A stretch of 64,000 nt of DNA, from NCBI GenBank assembly GCA_963969395.1, contig OZ017798.1, positions 17,166,173-17,230,172 on the forward strand. The letters run 5' to 3'. Source of the stretch: Pseudoscleropodium purum (Eukaryota; Streptophyta; Bryopsida; Hypnales; Brachytheciaceae). The notes beneath the pieces are model-generated. The model searched no databases. It worked only from the letters and a program-made list of their open reading frames with translations, and was not told the origin of the DNA. Below, in pieces: positions 23,480-35,578 of this stretch (position 1 is its first letter; each line of letters starts with the position of its first letter). The position numbers were made by a program, and so were the translations under genes.

Positions 23480-24727
23480 CTAGAGACAGAGAGGCGGACG
23501 GTACACCACACCGGGTTCATTCATGCTTTTCAGGTGCATGTCTGGATGCTCCTGTTGTTGAGTAGTCGATTCTCTGAACGACCGACTTATTGCGAATGGT
23601 AGTTGAAGGTCTGGCTTTCTTCTAGGGTGGTGACCTTGCCTTGGGGGACACAAATTGAGAGTTCGTTTGTGGTTTCGTGTTCTGTGTGTGTCGTGGGATG
23701 TTGGATCGAGGGTTAAGAGGTGAGTGAGTGAGTTCGGAAGTTCTTTTGTTTTTTTTCTTCTCAATTTGGAGTCGTCCTTGGTGCGCGTCGTGGTCATTGC
23801 GGCGTGGATGCGTAGGTTTGAAGCAACAGATAGCAGGTGAAGAGAAACGAGTTTTGTGTTGATGAATTTAGTGTACTGAGTCAGGGTCATTCCAGGGCAA
23901 GAAGTTGTGTGTAGCAGGAGTGCTATCGTTTGTTTCCAATTTGGCAATGTGTTTGGGGTTGGTGTGTTGTGACTGAACGGGGGAAGAACGCTGTTGAGAC
24001 ACTGTAGTGCGAGTTCAGGTAATTGGCGGCATAAATTAGTGGACGTTTGTTACAATGTGTGTGTTTCTGGAGTTCTAGGGTAGTTGGAAAATGATGAACT
24101 GAGAGTCGATAACAAGGCTAGGGTGATGTAACGCCAGAACATCACCTGTGGGACAGGGTAGAGGTGTTGTGTTTGAACTCTTTTACTTGTGGAGTGTTGA
24201 ATAGAACATCAGCAGGTTTGGGTGGATTCTTCTTGGGGTGGTGTTGTCTCTTTGTAATGCCGCTTGAGCATAGGGTCGGTTCCTCATTCTGCAGTTAGTG
24301 TTTGGGATTGCAGTTAATCTGGAACACTATCAATGCCCTAATATGAGTCGCTAAGACAGTTTCTTAGCTCCGTTGCAGTCATGCGGATGTTTTCGTGCAT
24401 CCAGTCTTACAAAAGCAGGTTGACTAAGGTTTTGCGGCTGTATATATATGCTCTATCAGTTTCATTACCTATGTTTCAGTGCACCGTCAGTACCGATCGT
24501 AATGAAAAAATTCTGCCAGTTTTTACAGGCAGTCAAACTTGGCAGTCTGGTTTACTATTCACACAATAGGGATCTCGGAATTTGTTTGGTAGACAATCAT
24601 CATGCGTTCGGCTATTGTAGAGGATCTTCTGCTCGTGATAAAACTTTTGACGTTATTGTTCCTGCAGTTTTTTATGCTCAATCTTTCCTCTACTGACATG
24701 GTAGTGTAAACTTGGTCGTATCTGCAG
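23480..24727 (+). other. probable 5' leader and leader intron of the EBF-like gene
   Basis: The stretch is GC-richer than intergenic DNA. A candidate donor, CAG|GTAATT, lies at 24018/24019, and a candidate acceptor, TATCTGCAG, ends at 24727, which would give a 709-base leader intron. Joining these exons does not extend the main frame: TGA at 23995-23997 closes it upstream without an ATG. Several short upstream open frames are present. The transcription start cannot be fixed from sequence. Confidence 0.4.
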
Positions 24728-24775
24728 GGCTTGAATGCGGTGCAAATATGCGGCGCTGATGTCGAGGCAGCATGC

Positions 24776-27049
24776 ATGAAGACAGAGGAGGTGATCGGAG
24801 CCATAACCAGAGCTGCACGGTGTGCTAAGCGAAAGCAAGTTGATGGAATGGGCACGATTTACGCTCAGCAAAAGTTCAGCAATAGTCTTGACAGTGTATA
24901 CCATGGATTCTGTCTCACCAAAGGAAACGGTGAACATTCACCACAGCGAGCCGAGTGGATAGGGGACGATGACTTCGGTCTTCACGCTAGTGATCAGAAC
25001 CTGCCCCCATATCAAACTGCGGCATCAGTGTTTGTGGAGTCGCTCGTGCACAAACCCAAGAGGAGGCGGTCATCCAAGAAACCACAAGACAACAAGTGTT
25101 CAGTTGCAGCAGAGCCGGAGGTCGATCAAGTTGACCTTATCAACGCCTTGCCAGATGAATGCGTGCAGGAAATCTTTGGGTTTTTACCCAGGGTGCAAGA
25201 CCGCCTCGCCGCAGCCTCAGTCTGCATGCGGTGGTTGATGCTTCAGTCTCGCATGCATAGAGAGGACTTCAAGATCGAGTCTTCTACAAGGTGTAAAGGA
25301 GCACGCTCACCGAATGATAATTGTTCCGCCAAGATTGCATCCAAATCAGGGAAAGTCTTCGGAGAGTCTTCAGAGGTTTCAGAGGATCGTTCTGATGAGG
25401 ACGATGCATTGGCGAGTGCAGATGAGGTTCATTACTGCGGTAATGAGATGGATGTGGATACAGATGAGCAACCGCGGGTACAAAGGCAGCCGCAATGGGC
25501 ACTCGGTGAGCTTTCTCGAAAGTTTGAAGGCAGGAAGGCGACGGACGTGAAGCTTGCGCTGGTCGCGATTGGAGAACTCGCACGAGGGGGTCTTGGAACA
25601 CTGAAAGTCATAGGTGGATCGGCCCATGGTGGGAAAGGGGTTACTGATAGCGGCCTCATCGCCATTGGAAACTGTTGTGCTGCCCTTCGGTCCCTCACTT
25701 TGTGGGATTGCGAGAACGTCACCGATGTTGGCTTGGCAGCGATTGGAAAGGGTTGCCGCTTGCTTGAGAAGCTAGATCTTATGAAGTGTCCAGGAGTTGG
25801 AGATCGTGCTTTGGAAGCAGTTGCGAAGGGCTGTCCTTTGCTTTCTATGGTCAACATCGACTCATGTGTCAATGTTGGGAATGCTAGTTTAGAGGCCTTT
25901 GGGAATTGTTGTGGAGCGCTGTCATCTTTTTCTGTCAGCAGTTGTCCTCAGGTGGGCAGTGCTGGCATTGGCGCAATGACTCTAGGGTGTAACAAGCTGA
26001 AGAAGTTGAAGTTGGAGAAGATCCGATTGAGCAACCAAGGGCTGGTGGCGATTGGAGAGAACTGCAAGTCTGTGACGAGGATGAAGCTTGCCAATCTGGG
26101 CTGGTGCAGTGAGGAGGGATTTCTCGGATTCTGTGGTGGCTCTGGTTTGAAACAGCTGAAATCTCTACTCATCTCCTGCTGCCCTGGAGTCACAGATGTA
26201 TCCCTGGGGGTCCTTGGAAAAGTTTGTCAGGACTTGAAACTTTGTGTCCTGTCACAGTGCCAGGCGGTTACAGATAAAGGCTTGCAAGCCTTCATGCGGT
26301 GCTGCGTCCGCCTCGATAGTCTTCAGCTGGAGAGATGTCATTCGATCACGAACTCAGGTTTGTTGACCGCCCTTGCACAGGGTAACGGCTGCCTCCGAAC
26401 CCTGAGCCTTTCAAAGTGCGACGGGTTATGCGATGGAGAGAAACGAGCTGAGGATGTGCCTCTCACATGCCTCTCCCTGAACACTCTCAACATCACGGAA
26501 TGCAAGAGCGTCGGAATGGAGCCAATCGTGACGATGGGGCTCTCCTGCCCTTCTCTGGAAAATCTGGACCTCAGTCAAATGACCGATCTCAGTGACGAAG
26601 GAGTAATTTCTGTGATCGATGGTTGTGGCAGGCAACTCGTGAGCCTCAATCTGACCAAGTGTACAAACATCACAGATGTGGCTGTTGCCGCAATCGCTTC
26701 GCACTGTGGAGATCTTGAGCGTTTGACCCTGGATGGTTGCCACCAGATCGGGGATCTTGGGCTGCAGATGTTGGCTGCGGATTGCACTTTACTCAAAGAC
26801 GTGGACGTGTCTGGAACTTCTATCACGGACGCTGGCCTACGAGCTTTGGTTACCTCGCGCGGGCTGTGGCTCCGCAGCCTCACTCTTACAGGATGTGTCA
26901 ACCTGACAGACGAAAGTTTGTCTTTGATCGAGGATTGCTGCCCTTCACTCGGAGCACTCAACCTGCGAAATTGTCCTCATCTTTCCAAAGAGGGGTTGCG
27001 TGCTCTCGAGTCTCAACTGTGGTCTTGCGACGACTTTGTTTGCTCTTAG
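24776..27049 (+). CDS. EBF: EIN3-binding F-box (EBF1/2-type) F-box/LRR protein
   Basis: Single uninterrupted CDS of 757 residues. EBF proteins are substrate adaptors of SCF ubiquitin ligases that target EIN3/EIL transcription factors for degradation in the nucleus and so restrain ethylene responses. Visible here: a basic stretch HKPKRRRSSKK at about residues 92-102 (probable nuclear signal), an F-box from about 121 (LINALPDECVQEIF) to 170, an acidic linker at about 199-234, then roughly 17 cysteine-rich LRRs of the type GVTDSGLIAIGNCCAALRSL from about 240 to the end. The C-terminus, LWSCDDFVCS, matches the short tail of EBF proteins. The first in-frame ATG after the upstream stop (TAA 24707-24709) is 24776; the frame is open from 24710 but an AG acceptor at 24727 makes that part probably intron. 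It is longer than Arabidopsis EBF1/2 (about 620-630 residues), mainly in the N-terminal region and acidic linker. Other F-box/LRR proteins are possible, but F-box position and tail favour EBF. Confidence 0.88.
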   Translation: MKTEEVIGAITRAARCAKRKQVDGMGTIYAQQKFSNSLDSVYHGFCLTKGNGEHSPQRAEWIGDDDFGLHASDQNLPPYQTAASVFVESLVHKPKRRRSSKKPQDNKCSVAAEPEVDQVDLINALPDECVQEIFGFLPRVQDRLAAASVCMRWLMLQSRMHREDFKIESSTRCKGARSPNDNCSAKIASKSGKVFGESSEVSEDRSDEDDALASADEVHYCGNEMDVDTDEQPRVQRQPQWALGELSRKFEGRKATDVKLALVAIGELARGGLGTLKVIGGSAHGGKGVTDSGLIAIGNCCAALRSLTLWDCENVTDVGLAAIGKGCRLLEKLDLMKCPGVGDRALEAVAKGCPLLSMVNIDSCVNVGNASLEAFGNCCGALSSFSVSSCPQVGSAGIGAMTLGCNKLKKLKLEKIRLSNQGLVAIGENCKSVTRMKLANLGWCSEEGFLGFCGGSGLKQLKSLLISCCPGVTDVSLGVLGKVCQDLKLCVLSQCQAVTDKGLQAFMRCCVRLDSLQLERCHSITNSGLLTALAQGNGCLRTLSLSKCDGLCDGEKRAEDVPLTCLSLNTLNITECKSVGMEPIVTMGLSCPSLENLDLSQMTDLSDEGVISVIDGCGRQLVSLNLTKCTNITDVAVAAIASHCGDLERLTLDGCHQIGDLGLQMLAADCTLLKDVDVSGTSITDAGLRALVTSRGLWLRSLTLTGCVNLTDESLSLIEDCCPSLGALNLRNCPHLSKEGLRALESQLWSCDDFVCS

Positions 27050-27900
27050 CCATTTGGTGTCTGCTGGAGCCCAAGTGCTTTTTTTCAAAGCAGCTCTACA
27101 AAATTGAAGGTGTCGATCGTCGTCTTTTTTCTTTTTGCGGCACGAGGTTTCCTTGCTGAAGATACTACCAATCGGCTGGTTAAGCTAATAATCGCGGTTG
27201 CATTTTCCATTCTAGTGGGGGCTTGCGATGGTTTCTATACGTCTAAACTCGGTGGAACCTGGAAGAGGTGCTTGATGTCGAAGCTGGGAACTTGATACTG
27301 GACGGAGCTCAAGTACAGGAGTGACTGATGGTGTGAAGCCAAAGTATCACGCCAATATGTACACCTGGGGTATCACTACTGCCATTTTTGCAGGCATTCA
27401 TTCTGTCTGTTGTTACAGGAGCAGTCGTGCATTTGAACATGCATGTTTTGATGTGGTCTCAGCGAGCTGCCGATTCTTCATCACCTTGCAGAAGGGATTT
27501 TTCCTTGTTCCCCTAGCAAGCAGATAGCTTCTTCTTCTAGTGTGACAAAAAATTAAAAGAGGGAGGTGTTAGTTTACTTTTATCAGGAGTTAGTGTATGA
27601 CTAAGGAATGTGAGTAGAAGCTCACAAACTGCATTATATTTGCTCTCCACTCCGACGGGCCTGTTTCAGGGTTCCCCTTAACAACAGCTAGTTGTTTTTT
27701 TGCATGCTCCAAGCGGGGGGGCAAGAGCTCGTACTAGTTATGAACAGAGAAATACATTTGTGTGAGTACTGAAAAACGTTTTCAGTATTGTGTGCTGGTG
27801 GTAGTGATGATGATGATGATGATGACCCTACTAAGGGACATCAACCGCTAGGATTTGTTACTTACATACATATCCACATTGTAATGACAGACATCACCTG
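27050..27900 (+). other. probable long 3' UTR of the EBF-like gene
   Basis: About 0.85 kb of intermediate GC content follows the stop codon without a supported gene. T runs occur at 27079-27085, around 27124-27135 and at 27695-27701, and a (GAT)n microsatellite at about 27804-27827. In Arabidopsis the EBF1/EBF2 3' UTRs carry poly-U motifs through which EIN2 represses translation, so U-rich elements here are of interest, though none is a proven match. The polyadenylation site is not evident. Confidence 0.4.
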
Positions 27901-28257
27901 ATTGGAAACTGTTTTATATTTTTATACTTCGTTGTGTCTCTGCTTCATGTTCGAATGGTGGTCCTTGTTTGGTGTATTATTGTGGCTTGTGAAAGGAGAA
28001 AGAATGGTAATTGATACCACCGACATCTATCTTCGGAGCTGCAGATATTTAACTGAGGGCCCAACTTCTTATCATACTTGCACAATTGGTAAGTCCTTTT
28101 CCTCGGTGGTCGCAGGCTTTTTCGGAGGTCCCCTATCCACGCTTCACAGATCATCTCCATACACGTTGCTGCATCTTCGCAGTATGACCCGGAATGGATC
28201 TACCTGCAGTTTGACCCTTCTTCAGTATTAATACAATTCTGGAAACTTGCTCACCAA

Positions 28258-28329
28258 GTGGCTGTAGTTTAGTGGTGAGAATTCCACGTTGTGGCCGTGG
28301 AGACCTGGGCTCGAATCCCAGCAGCCACA
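28258..28329 (+). tRNA. tRNA-His (anticodon GTG)
   Basis: A 72-base gene folds into a standard cloverleaf. The acceptor stem pairs GTGGCTG (28258-28264) with CAGCCAC (28322-28328), with discriminator A at 28329. The anticodon stem CCACG/CGTGG encloses TTGTGGC, with anticodon GTG at 28291-28293. The T arm contains the GGGCTCGAATCCCA type loop. There is no intron. The D arm region TAGTTTAGTGGT serves as the internal A box. The gene supplies histidine tRNA; the extra 5' G is added after transcription in eukaryotes. It lies 1.2 kb downstream of the EBF-like CDS. Confidence 0.97.
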
Positions 28330-28980
28330 CTTGCTAAAACGGTACTGTTTTACTTTTTCGTGACTCCATTGATTTAGGTCTGCCATCTCCTTTTATTGCT
28401 TCGTTTATGTTTGTTTCATGAAAGTACTTTCTGATACTTGACATCATCTAGAGCCACTGAAGAGACTAAGCTACACTTCGCCCAACAAAAAATTCCAAAT
28501 GTGCATTCAACTCTCCCTCTCTTATATCTACACCTGCATATGAGCCATTTAAAGCCAAGTATGTACGAAAGATTGTTCTTTCAAGGATGATGCGTCTATG
28601 CTCACCTAAAGACGATTCCTTTCTTTTGAGCCTATATTCAATAGTCTTCAAATAGTGATTTGAAACCCTACATGCTCTCTTAATTAAGCATGTAAGCATG
28701 TAAGCATGTTACGTATGTGCTCTCTTTCTCTAATGACCGACTTCCACTTCCTTTTATAAAAAAAAAAAATGAATTTCTACCTACATTCTCACATGTGATT
28801 CAAACTCTCAAGCTCTCAAGATGTCCAATCACCATGACAAAACTCCATAACACAGAATTCTACGATGTGGAATCGATTCCAATATTCGACGCGCACTCAG
28901 TAGTGATAGAGCCGCGAACTACTTGCAAAAGCACACACACATGGTGTGTGTTGCCTGCCTGCCTGCCTGTTGACGGTGAA
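28330..28980. other. intergenic DNA with small simple repeats
   Basis: No gene is visible. It holds a threefold AAGCATGT repeat at about 28686-28709, a short CA/GT inverted stretch at about 28932-28951 and (GCCT)4 at about 28953-28968. Confidence 0.5.
28354..28358 (+). terminator. RNA polymerase III T-run terminator of tRNA-His
   Basis: Five T residues 25 bases after the tRNA end, preceded by four T residues at 28348-28351. Either run is enough for Pol III termination in plants. Confidence 0.7.
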
Positions 28981-29740
28981 AGTCGAACTCTGTAGTGTGA
29001 ACCCAACTGCGGATTGGAATGAAATCTCGATCCACTCCACTCGTGGAGATCCGCCATGACGTGTCTGCTTTCCCGAAGTAACTTAAAATCCCTCGCTGGA
29101 AACGTGGCGTGGGTTGGGATTCGGGGTTCAGCTCTGTACCATCTCCTCATCACTCCGGATGAACACATTCATGAACTGAACTGAATTCATGGGTGAAGGC
29201 CTGCCGGCGATCTGCGTGGGAGGGGAAGTGGTGGCCACAGAGAGATGGAGGCCAGCTAAGATTGTAAGGAAATGATTGGTGGTCCATCCGGATTTGCCTG
29301 CTTATTACGACGCCGTTAATTCCTCGCTTTTGAATGGGGAAACAGGCAGGAGAAAAGACCGGACCAGGTGAAGCGCTCCAGTCCGGCTTTGCGAGCGACT
29401 CAGATTTGTGATGGAGGGCTGGATTTGTGACTAATTAATTGGTGGCCAGGGAAGAAGAAGAAGAAGAGGAAAAGGCTGATTGTCTTCGGAGCTGTCGTTG
29501 AATCTGTTTGATCCTGTGACCGAAGAGTGGGGTCCCAAGTGGGTGGGGTGGAAGCCTGTTGACCCGCATGCTGCACGGGGACGATGACGATAAGCCTCCT
29601 TCATCAGTCGTTTCCTCTCCTCTGTGCGCGCTCCCTGCGCAACGGTCCGTGGTTACGGGCAGTGCTGGCTTCAAATTTGACTGCCGTAGTGTGCCCGGCG
29701 CCGGAGCCGTTGCCGCTGCAGCCTAAATCAAAGTAAAAGT
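28981..29740. other. GC-rich island without a recognisable gene
   Basis: GC content rises to gene-like levels and ends abruptly at about 29740. It contains a (GAA)n stretch at about 29452-29469 and overlapping open frames on the minus strand (29674-29435 and 29792-29604) that have no recognisable domain. It could be a promoter/leader, a non-coding transcript or a decayed gene. Confidence 0.4.
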
Positions 29741-31535
29741 AATTTTCTAATTTTTTTAATTTGTATAAATTTTGAAAATTCATAACTGTCACACTGTAGG
29801 TTTAAACCTCACAAAAATAAAGCCCCATGCATCCCTCCTCGCAGAGGGCTTTCTGATAGTACAAAGAACAAGGTCGGAGAATGCAAGGTTCTGGAGATCT
29901 CAACAAAACAAACACAACAAAACAACCAAACAAACGTAAGGTTTGGATGGATGGGCATTGTTGTTGCCCATCTCCATCTACTACAAAAATTACATTCAAG
30001 GTTGAAGGGCAAACTTCCATGTGAGGGGATACTAATAGAGAGGCAGTCCTTGGAAACCATATTGTAGTGTGAGAGCATGGTTTCAAAGACCCATTTGGAT
30101 ATAGTAGAACTTTTAATAAACATCACTTTCTAAAATAGTAAACTTGTCTAAAGTAACATTGATTGAAGGTCCTTGCCCAGCTCGCATATAAATGTCATGG
30201 ATGCAAATGAATTTCTCACATGTAATGTGTTCGTACAGAACATTTTGTCTAGTATGGCCTTGTGGTGTGGTAGTCTGTCATGAGACAAAATATTCTTTGG
30301 AATGACATTTTTATAAACTCTTACGTCTTTTCTTAGATTCACACTAAAAATAGCTTTGCATTTCACTTGCATTAAAAAATTCATTGTGAAAATTACCTTT
30401 GTTATTTATTGGCTAAAGTTTTGACTTGCTATATCAAACAAATTTTGGTTTGTATTGACTCACAAGTGATTAAGTGTAAATGCCTTATGTAGCTTGGTTC
30501 CTCATGACCACCAATCTATTGGTGGGAATTCGAAAAAACAAGAATCTTGAGCAAATTGTACTTAGAATTTGTAGTTGATGGAAAATTCTACATAAAATCC
30601 ATTGAATATTTTATGGGATTCTTCATTGCTTAATGCTTGACCAACATTTGAAGTCCTAGGAAGGTTGCCCAAATAACCAATCAATGATGAGTTTTAACCT
30701 TCATTATAGATGTAGGAAACCTCAAAGCTACTATTCAAATAAAAATTCAAACTTTTCCATCCAAAAACTACAAGTTCAAATCATCGTTTAAAATACAACT
30801 AAAATTGATTGATACATCTTGAGAAAATAAAGAGAATGATATCAAAAAGGTCATATGTAGTTGAGTATTGGTAAAGTTTTCATGAAAAATCTTTGAAAAC
30901 AAAGTCCCTCAAATTTGGTATGTTGTTTAACCTCAAAAGTCCCAAAGTCCTTGTGGGAGATTCTTGAAATTTTTAGTAGATTTGTGTGACCTCAATTCTT
31001 GATAAGATTTTTTTTATTTTTTTAAGATAGGATATCACACTAGCTTTTGGAGAATGTTAATTTCAATTGGAGTTTGAATGCAAAAGTTATACCACCCTAA
31101 ATCCAAAAAAAATTTCTTGGACAACACAAAAAATCACAAAATTCTTAAATTTTATTCTCAAAGATTTTTTGTGTATATGTGAAGCTTTGAATCATTCTAT
31201 TTGGACTAGTGATGAGAAAGTTAAGGACAATCTTGTTTTTTGAACAATCTAAAAATATTTTTGAAAATACAACTTATAGGACTCATTTTTTAATGAAATT
31301 TTCATAATTTTTCAAAATAAATTGATTCATGTGGTTGAGTTTGCTTGATAGAAAAATCTCACTATTGGAATGATTGCACTTGAAGTCCATTTTAGACATA
31401 TTAAAAATTTAGTTTTTATTGAAGTTTTTTTCTATTTTTATTTAGCAATTATTTTAAGAATAAAAATGAAATGTATGTTTTTTAGAATGTTTTATTATAT
31501 TTTCAATTCAACTCAAAATTAAAAATGCAAATATT
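29741..31535. other. AT-rich intergenic DNA
   Basis: No gene is supported. Minus-strand frames near 29802-30384 are short and lack domains. The part from about 31080 resembles pieces of the TTAA element family (AGCTTTGAATCATTC, then a GATGAGAAAGTTA-type block), so it is probably old transposon debris. Confidence 0.45.
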
Positions 31536-31889
31536 TTAACCCCTAAAAGACTAAATGGTGATTTTTGACAATATAGTGATTTTGTTCAGTTCACTACAAA
31601 TGAAAGTTTCATTTTTTTCTTTAAAAATTTCACACAACATATGACCAAAGAGTAGCTTTGAGGCCCAATAATTTTTATAACTTTTGAATACTTGTTTAAT
31701 AAGTTATTTTGTGATATGGAATTTTCAATGAATTGCAAGCAGCCAAAGCAATTCAAAAATTTTCATTGAAAATCACTTTTTTCAGAAATATTTTAGAAGC
31801 ATTTTTGCTTTATGCAATAGAAATGGTAGTTTTGAGTGTTTTTTTGATGAAAAAAAGGCCTTTGAACTTTTTAGGGGGTTTAGGGGTAA
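31536..31889 (+). mobile_element. internally deleted TTAA element (CCCCTAAAAG ends)
   Basis: It opens TTAACCCCTAAAAGACTAAA and shares TGACAATATAGTGATTTTG and TCACTACAAATGAAA with the left end of the 0.93-kb family. The right end carries TTTAGGGGTAA at 31879-31889. At about 354 bases it lacks most of the interior. Confidence 0.55.
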
Positions 31890-32739
31890 CTTGGAAGAAA
31901 TTTGCATAAATTTTACAATATTTTTGAAACATCAAAAAAATTCCTATTAAAAGAAAGTCATGACTTTTCGTGCTCTATTCTTCAATAGTATTGTCTTTTT
32001 ATGAAGAAGTTGAAAAAATTGAAAAAAAATACATTGTATAGAAGATTTAAAATTGTCCAATGACACTTAAGTCACTAAAGGCTTCATGACTTTATTGTCT
32101 CCATGGCACCATAGGCATCAATAATTTTATTTTATTTTTTTCCTCCTAATAATATAAATAAGAGAATTGACATGATGACAGCACAATTTGAGTAAACATT
32201 ATGTATAATTTAACCTCTTGAATCTCAAAGATCTCTTCCATCAAATTCCATTCAAAATTGTCATTTCTAAAGTAAAACGCAAAAGACTTTAGAAATAGTT
32301 TTTTTTGCATATTTAACTATAGTATCTTACAAAAGACTAAGGTAGATAAGCCCATCACTACCTTGATTTGTAATTTGAATATCTTGGGGTCAACTCCAAA
32401 AATTGCACATATTCTTCATAGGGGTGCATTTGTTTTATGAATCAAACCCAAGTTAAATTATAATTTACCAATTAAATTTGTAGTTTTTGTGAATTTTTGA
32501 AGTGCTTTGTCCTAAAACTACAAAACCACCTATAAAGTGGAGTAATAAATGTCCCACAAACAAACCATAATTGCCTCTCCATATATCTAATGGCATTTAG
32601 GTACTCACCAATAAAGAATTGATACATTACCGCATGTTGGCATTAATGCACTAATTTTGTCAAAAAATGAACAAATTTGGATATGTTTTTTAGATGGAAT
32701 TGGGGCCAAAAGTAGGATGATGGAATTAGGGATGAATGG

Positions 32740-33430
32740 AATTGGACTAGTCTATTTTGGTATAGAAATGGGTGGCAAAAATTTTAAGAACTTTTAGAAT
32801 GTGGATTGCATGATGCTTGCATTTGAAGTGAAGAAAAACTTGCTTGACTAGACTTTAAGGCTTTGAATCTTCTTAGCTTAAAATTTTTTGCACTACCAAT
32901 ATTGAATTAAAAAAATTTATATTGAAAAAATGAGTTGAAATTCTAGGAAAAAAAATTCAAAAAATATACACAATTTTCATTCTTTAAAAAACTGTTAAGT
33001 AGAAGTAGGTATGAAATTGAAGGATAATCTAAATTGTTGATAGGTCTAAGATGGAATTGAAACACAATAATCTCAAGGTGAGATTTTTCTAGGAAGCAAA
33101 CTAACACTATTAGTTTGTTTTTTAATTGTAAAAATTGCACTAAAAAATGAATCCTATAAGAGTTTTTTTTTCCAAAAAGATGCTTAGATTGCCCCCATAA
33201 TAAGATTTCTCTTTGCTATTCCAAATAGAATGAATAAAATCTTTCTATGTAGAAAAAATACTTTGTGTTAGAAACAAAATTTCAAAAGAATTATTTTGAC
33301 TACTTGTGATTATTTTGTGTTGCCCAACAAACCCATTTGGGATTCAGGGTGGCATAATTTTTTCTCCCATATACTAATTCAAATAAAAATTATATTCTCC
33401 AAAAGCTAATGTGTTTTTCTATCTTTAAAA
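32740..33430 (+). repeat. dispersed 0.7-kb repeat, partner at 20465-21180
   Basis: Second copy of the non-coding repeat described at 20465, in the same orientation. The 850 bases between the TTAA element and this copy (31890-32739) are AT-rich without visible genes. Confidence 0.6.
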
Positions 33431-34690
33431 AAAATTTAAAAATCAAAACGAAAACTGAAGAAGCAAAGTGAAATATATATCATTAGTCTTGGAAAATGAG
33501 ACTTGTTACTTAGCTAATTAGCCAAAAATGATTCTATTTTTGAACCAATAGGTGCACTCATTATTTCTACAATAGCCTTAAAAGTCATTCATTAGTTGAA
33601 TAGTTTTTCGCCTCAAGTCCTCAACATCCAAATTCAAATGAGTGCACTCAATCACAAGCCTTCCGATGCTATTGGAACTTTTCTTAATTTGTTTTATGAT
33701 CAATAGGAATAGAAAGATAGAACTAATCAAAGCTTAAAACTCCAAACTTCAATTTTTAACATTTAAAATTCAAAATTGAACCAATTCAACATAGTTTTTT
33801 CCAATTCAACAATTGTTAGGGGGCATCAAAGTTGATAGAAGAGGGCTGAAATTTAGATTTTGCCTAAATTCAATGAGACCCAGGCCTCATGCTACAAAAA
33901 TTTATCGTTCATCTTTGAGAGATACTCAAAATTCATTGACTAATTAAGATTGTTTTTGGATAAAACCTAGAAGATGGGGTATAAAGTTTTGTGACATTGG
34001 GAGGTCTCCTTGAAAGTAATCCAAACTTGGATTTTTCCTACACATCATTATCAATAAACTTTGATGCCCACCAAAGTAGAAAGTTGAAAGAAAAAAAATG
34101 CATTGTTGGTTATACACGCCTTATGTTCCAAAAATCCAACTTGTCAAGCAACATTTTGAAATCCTCCCCCCTCAAAAAAAACTTCTTACCTTTGGCAATG
34201 TGGGTGGTTGTACTTAACCCTATGAGGATGGGCTTGCTACTTTGGAAATCAATCTTTTTTCGTATAGTAGGAATCACCTAGCTATTTAAAAAAAATAAAA
34301 GCACTCCATTACAAAAAATCTTAGGGCCTACGGAAGGCTTCTTGATGCTTGGTATATATACAAAAACAACAATTTTTCTTTAATATTAAGAAAAATTATA
34401 TATAAAAAATAAATTCTAATTGAAAATCTGACAGGACACAAATTTTGACTTTCGCTGATAGGTTTGTAGTGAGACAATTTTTGCTAATATTTTTTGTATT
34501 TGCACAATTATATATAGTCAATCAGTTCAGTTGAAGCTTGAATTTTTCTGTAATGCATTTGAGGTCAAACCACTATAGAAGACCTTACCTTTTTACACAA
34601 ATTTTCAAGGATGAACATCTACACTTTTGTCTTACTTAGAAGGATTCTCTATGGCACTCATTAGACACTTAGAGCATGCCCACCCGTCTA
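33431..34690. other. AT-rich intergenic DNA
   Basis: Nothing beyond short open frames; the longest (33991-34281, 96 codons) has no recognisable domain. Confidence 0.5.
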
Positions 34691-35063
34691 GCAAAACAGA
34701 TGGCTAGGGTTGTCAAGGCTAACAAAAGTGATGAAATTTTGTAAAGGCCGGCTGGAAATTTGCCTATGGCTTGCAAAAATGGGTTGTTTTGCCAGCCAAA
34801 GTCAAGCTTGCAAATTGGCTACCAAACATAGTAAGACAACATGTCCCCAAACTTTTGTTCACAGAAATAGCAACTTGTCGAGAAACTTGGACAAAAATTT
34901 TGTGCGTGCTTGAGCTTGGTGGGATGCAACCGGGATCATCGATCTCACACGTACTTCGGGATTTCGCAAGAACTTCGGCCTGTTAACAAGCTTGCGGGTG
35001 CCGGGTGGGGCTGTCCACTTTTCCGAAGCTTGCAAAATGGATGCCCCTGCATTTTGCCGGCCA

Positions 35064-35097
35064 CATCACCACCCGTTTTGCCAGGCGGGTGGTGATG
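35064..35097. repeat. perfect 12-bp inverted repeat, 10-base loop
   Basis: CATCACCACCCG at 35064-35075 is mirrored by CGGGTGGTGATG at 35086-35097. The stem is GC-rich and stable. It lies in a GC-rich region (34690-35400) rich in TTGCAAA and GCCGGC-type motifs, without a clear gene. Confidence 0.8.
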
Positions 35098-35578
35098 CTC
35101 TTCAAAGTGTTCGCAAACCGCATTACGAGTTTAAAAGTAGGGATTCTTTTGAAAACCTGAATTTGGCAACCTCCCACCAACTCGGACGCCAATGTCTCTG
35201 CCCACGCCAGAACCGGCTTTCTGCCGGGTCAGCCTCTTGTCCAGCCACCCCAGCAGTCAAACCTGCAAATTGTTACTCCGTATTACCTTCCGCAAACATT
35301 GTTTTTTGCAATCAAATCATGCATTCGGTTCCTTTTCCCGAAACAGAACAGAAGCACTCCATTGATGGACTAAACTTTTAGCTCTTCCCAAACTCACTCC
35401 GGTTGATGGATGTCCCCGTCCATGCAGTAATAAAATCGGAGTCTCACATGAAAATCCCGATCCCCCGCCATGCAGTAAAATCTCGATCCGAGACTGACAA
35501 GAGGATCCACAGAAGCTTCGCGACTGAAGCGGGAGTCTCGATCACTGGGACATGAAGGAATTGAATGAATGTCCATGG

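Noticed and set aside
22907..23565. Several overlapping frames of 100-169 codons in the GC-rich DNA upstream of the EBF-like gene
   Set aside because: They overlap each other on both strands, have composition expected of GC-rich promoter DNA, and no domain.
24731..24775. A longer EBF-like protein starting at 24731
   Set aside because: The codon at 24731 is TTG, not ATG, and the preceding AG at 24727 looks like a splice acceptor. The first in-frame ATG is 24776.
28400..28720. A second RNA gene near tRNA-His
   Set aside because: No further cloverleaf or snRNA/snoRNA boxes could be recognised.
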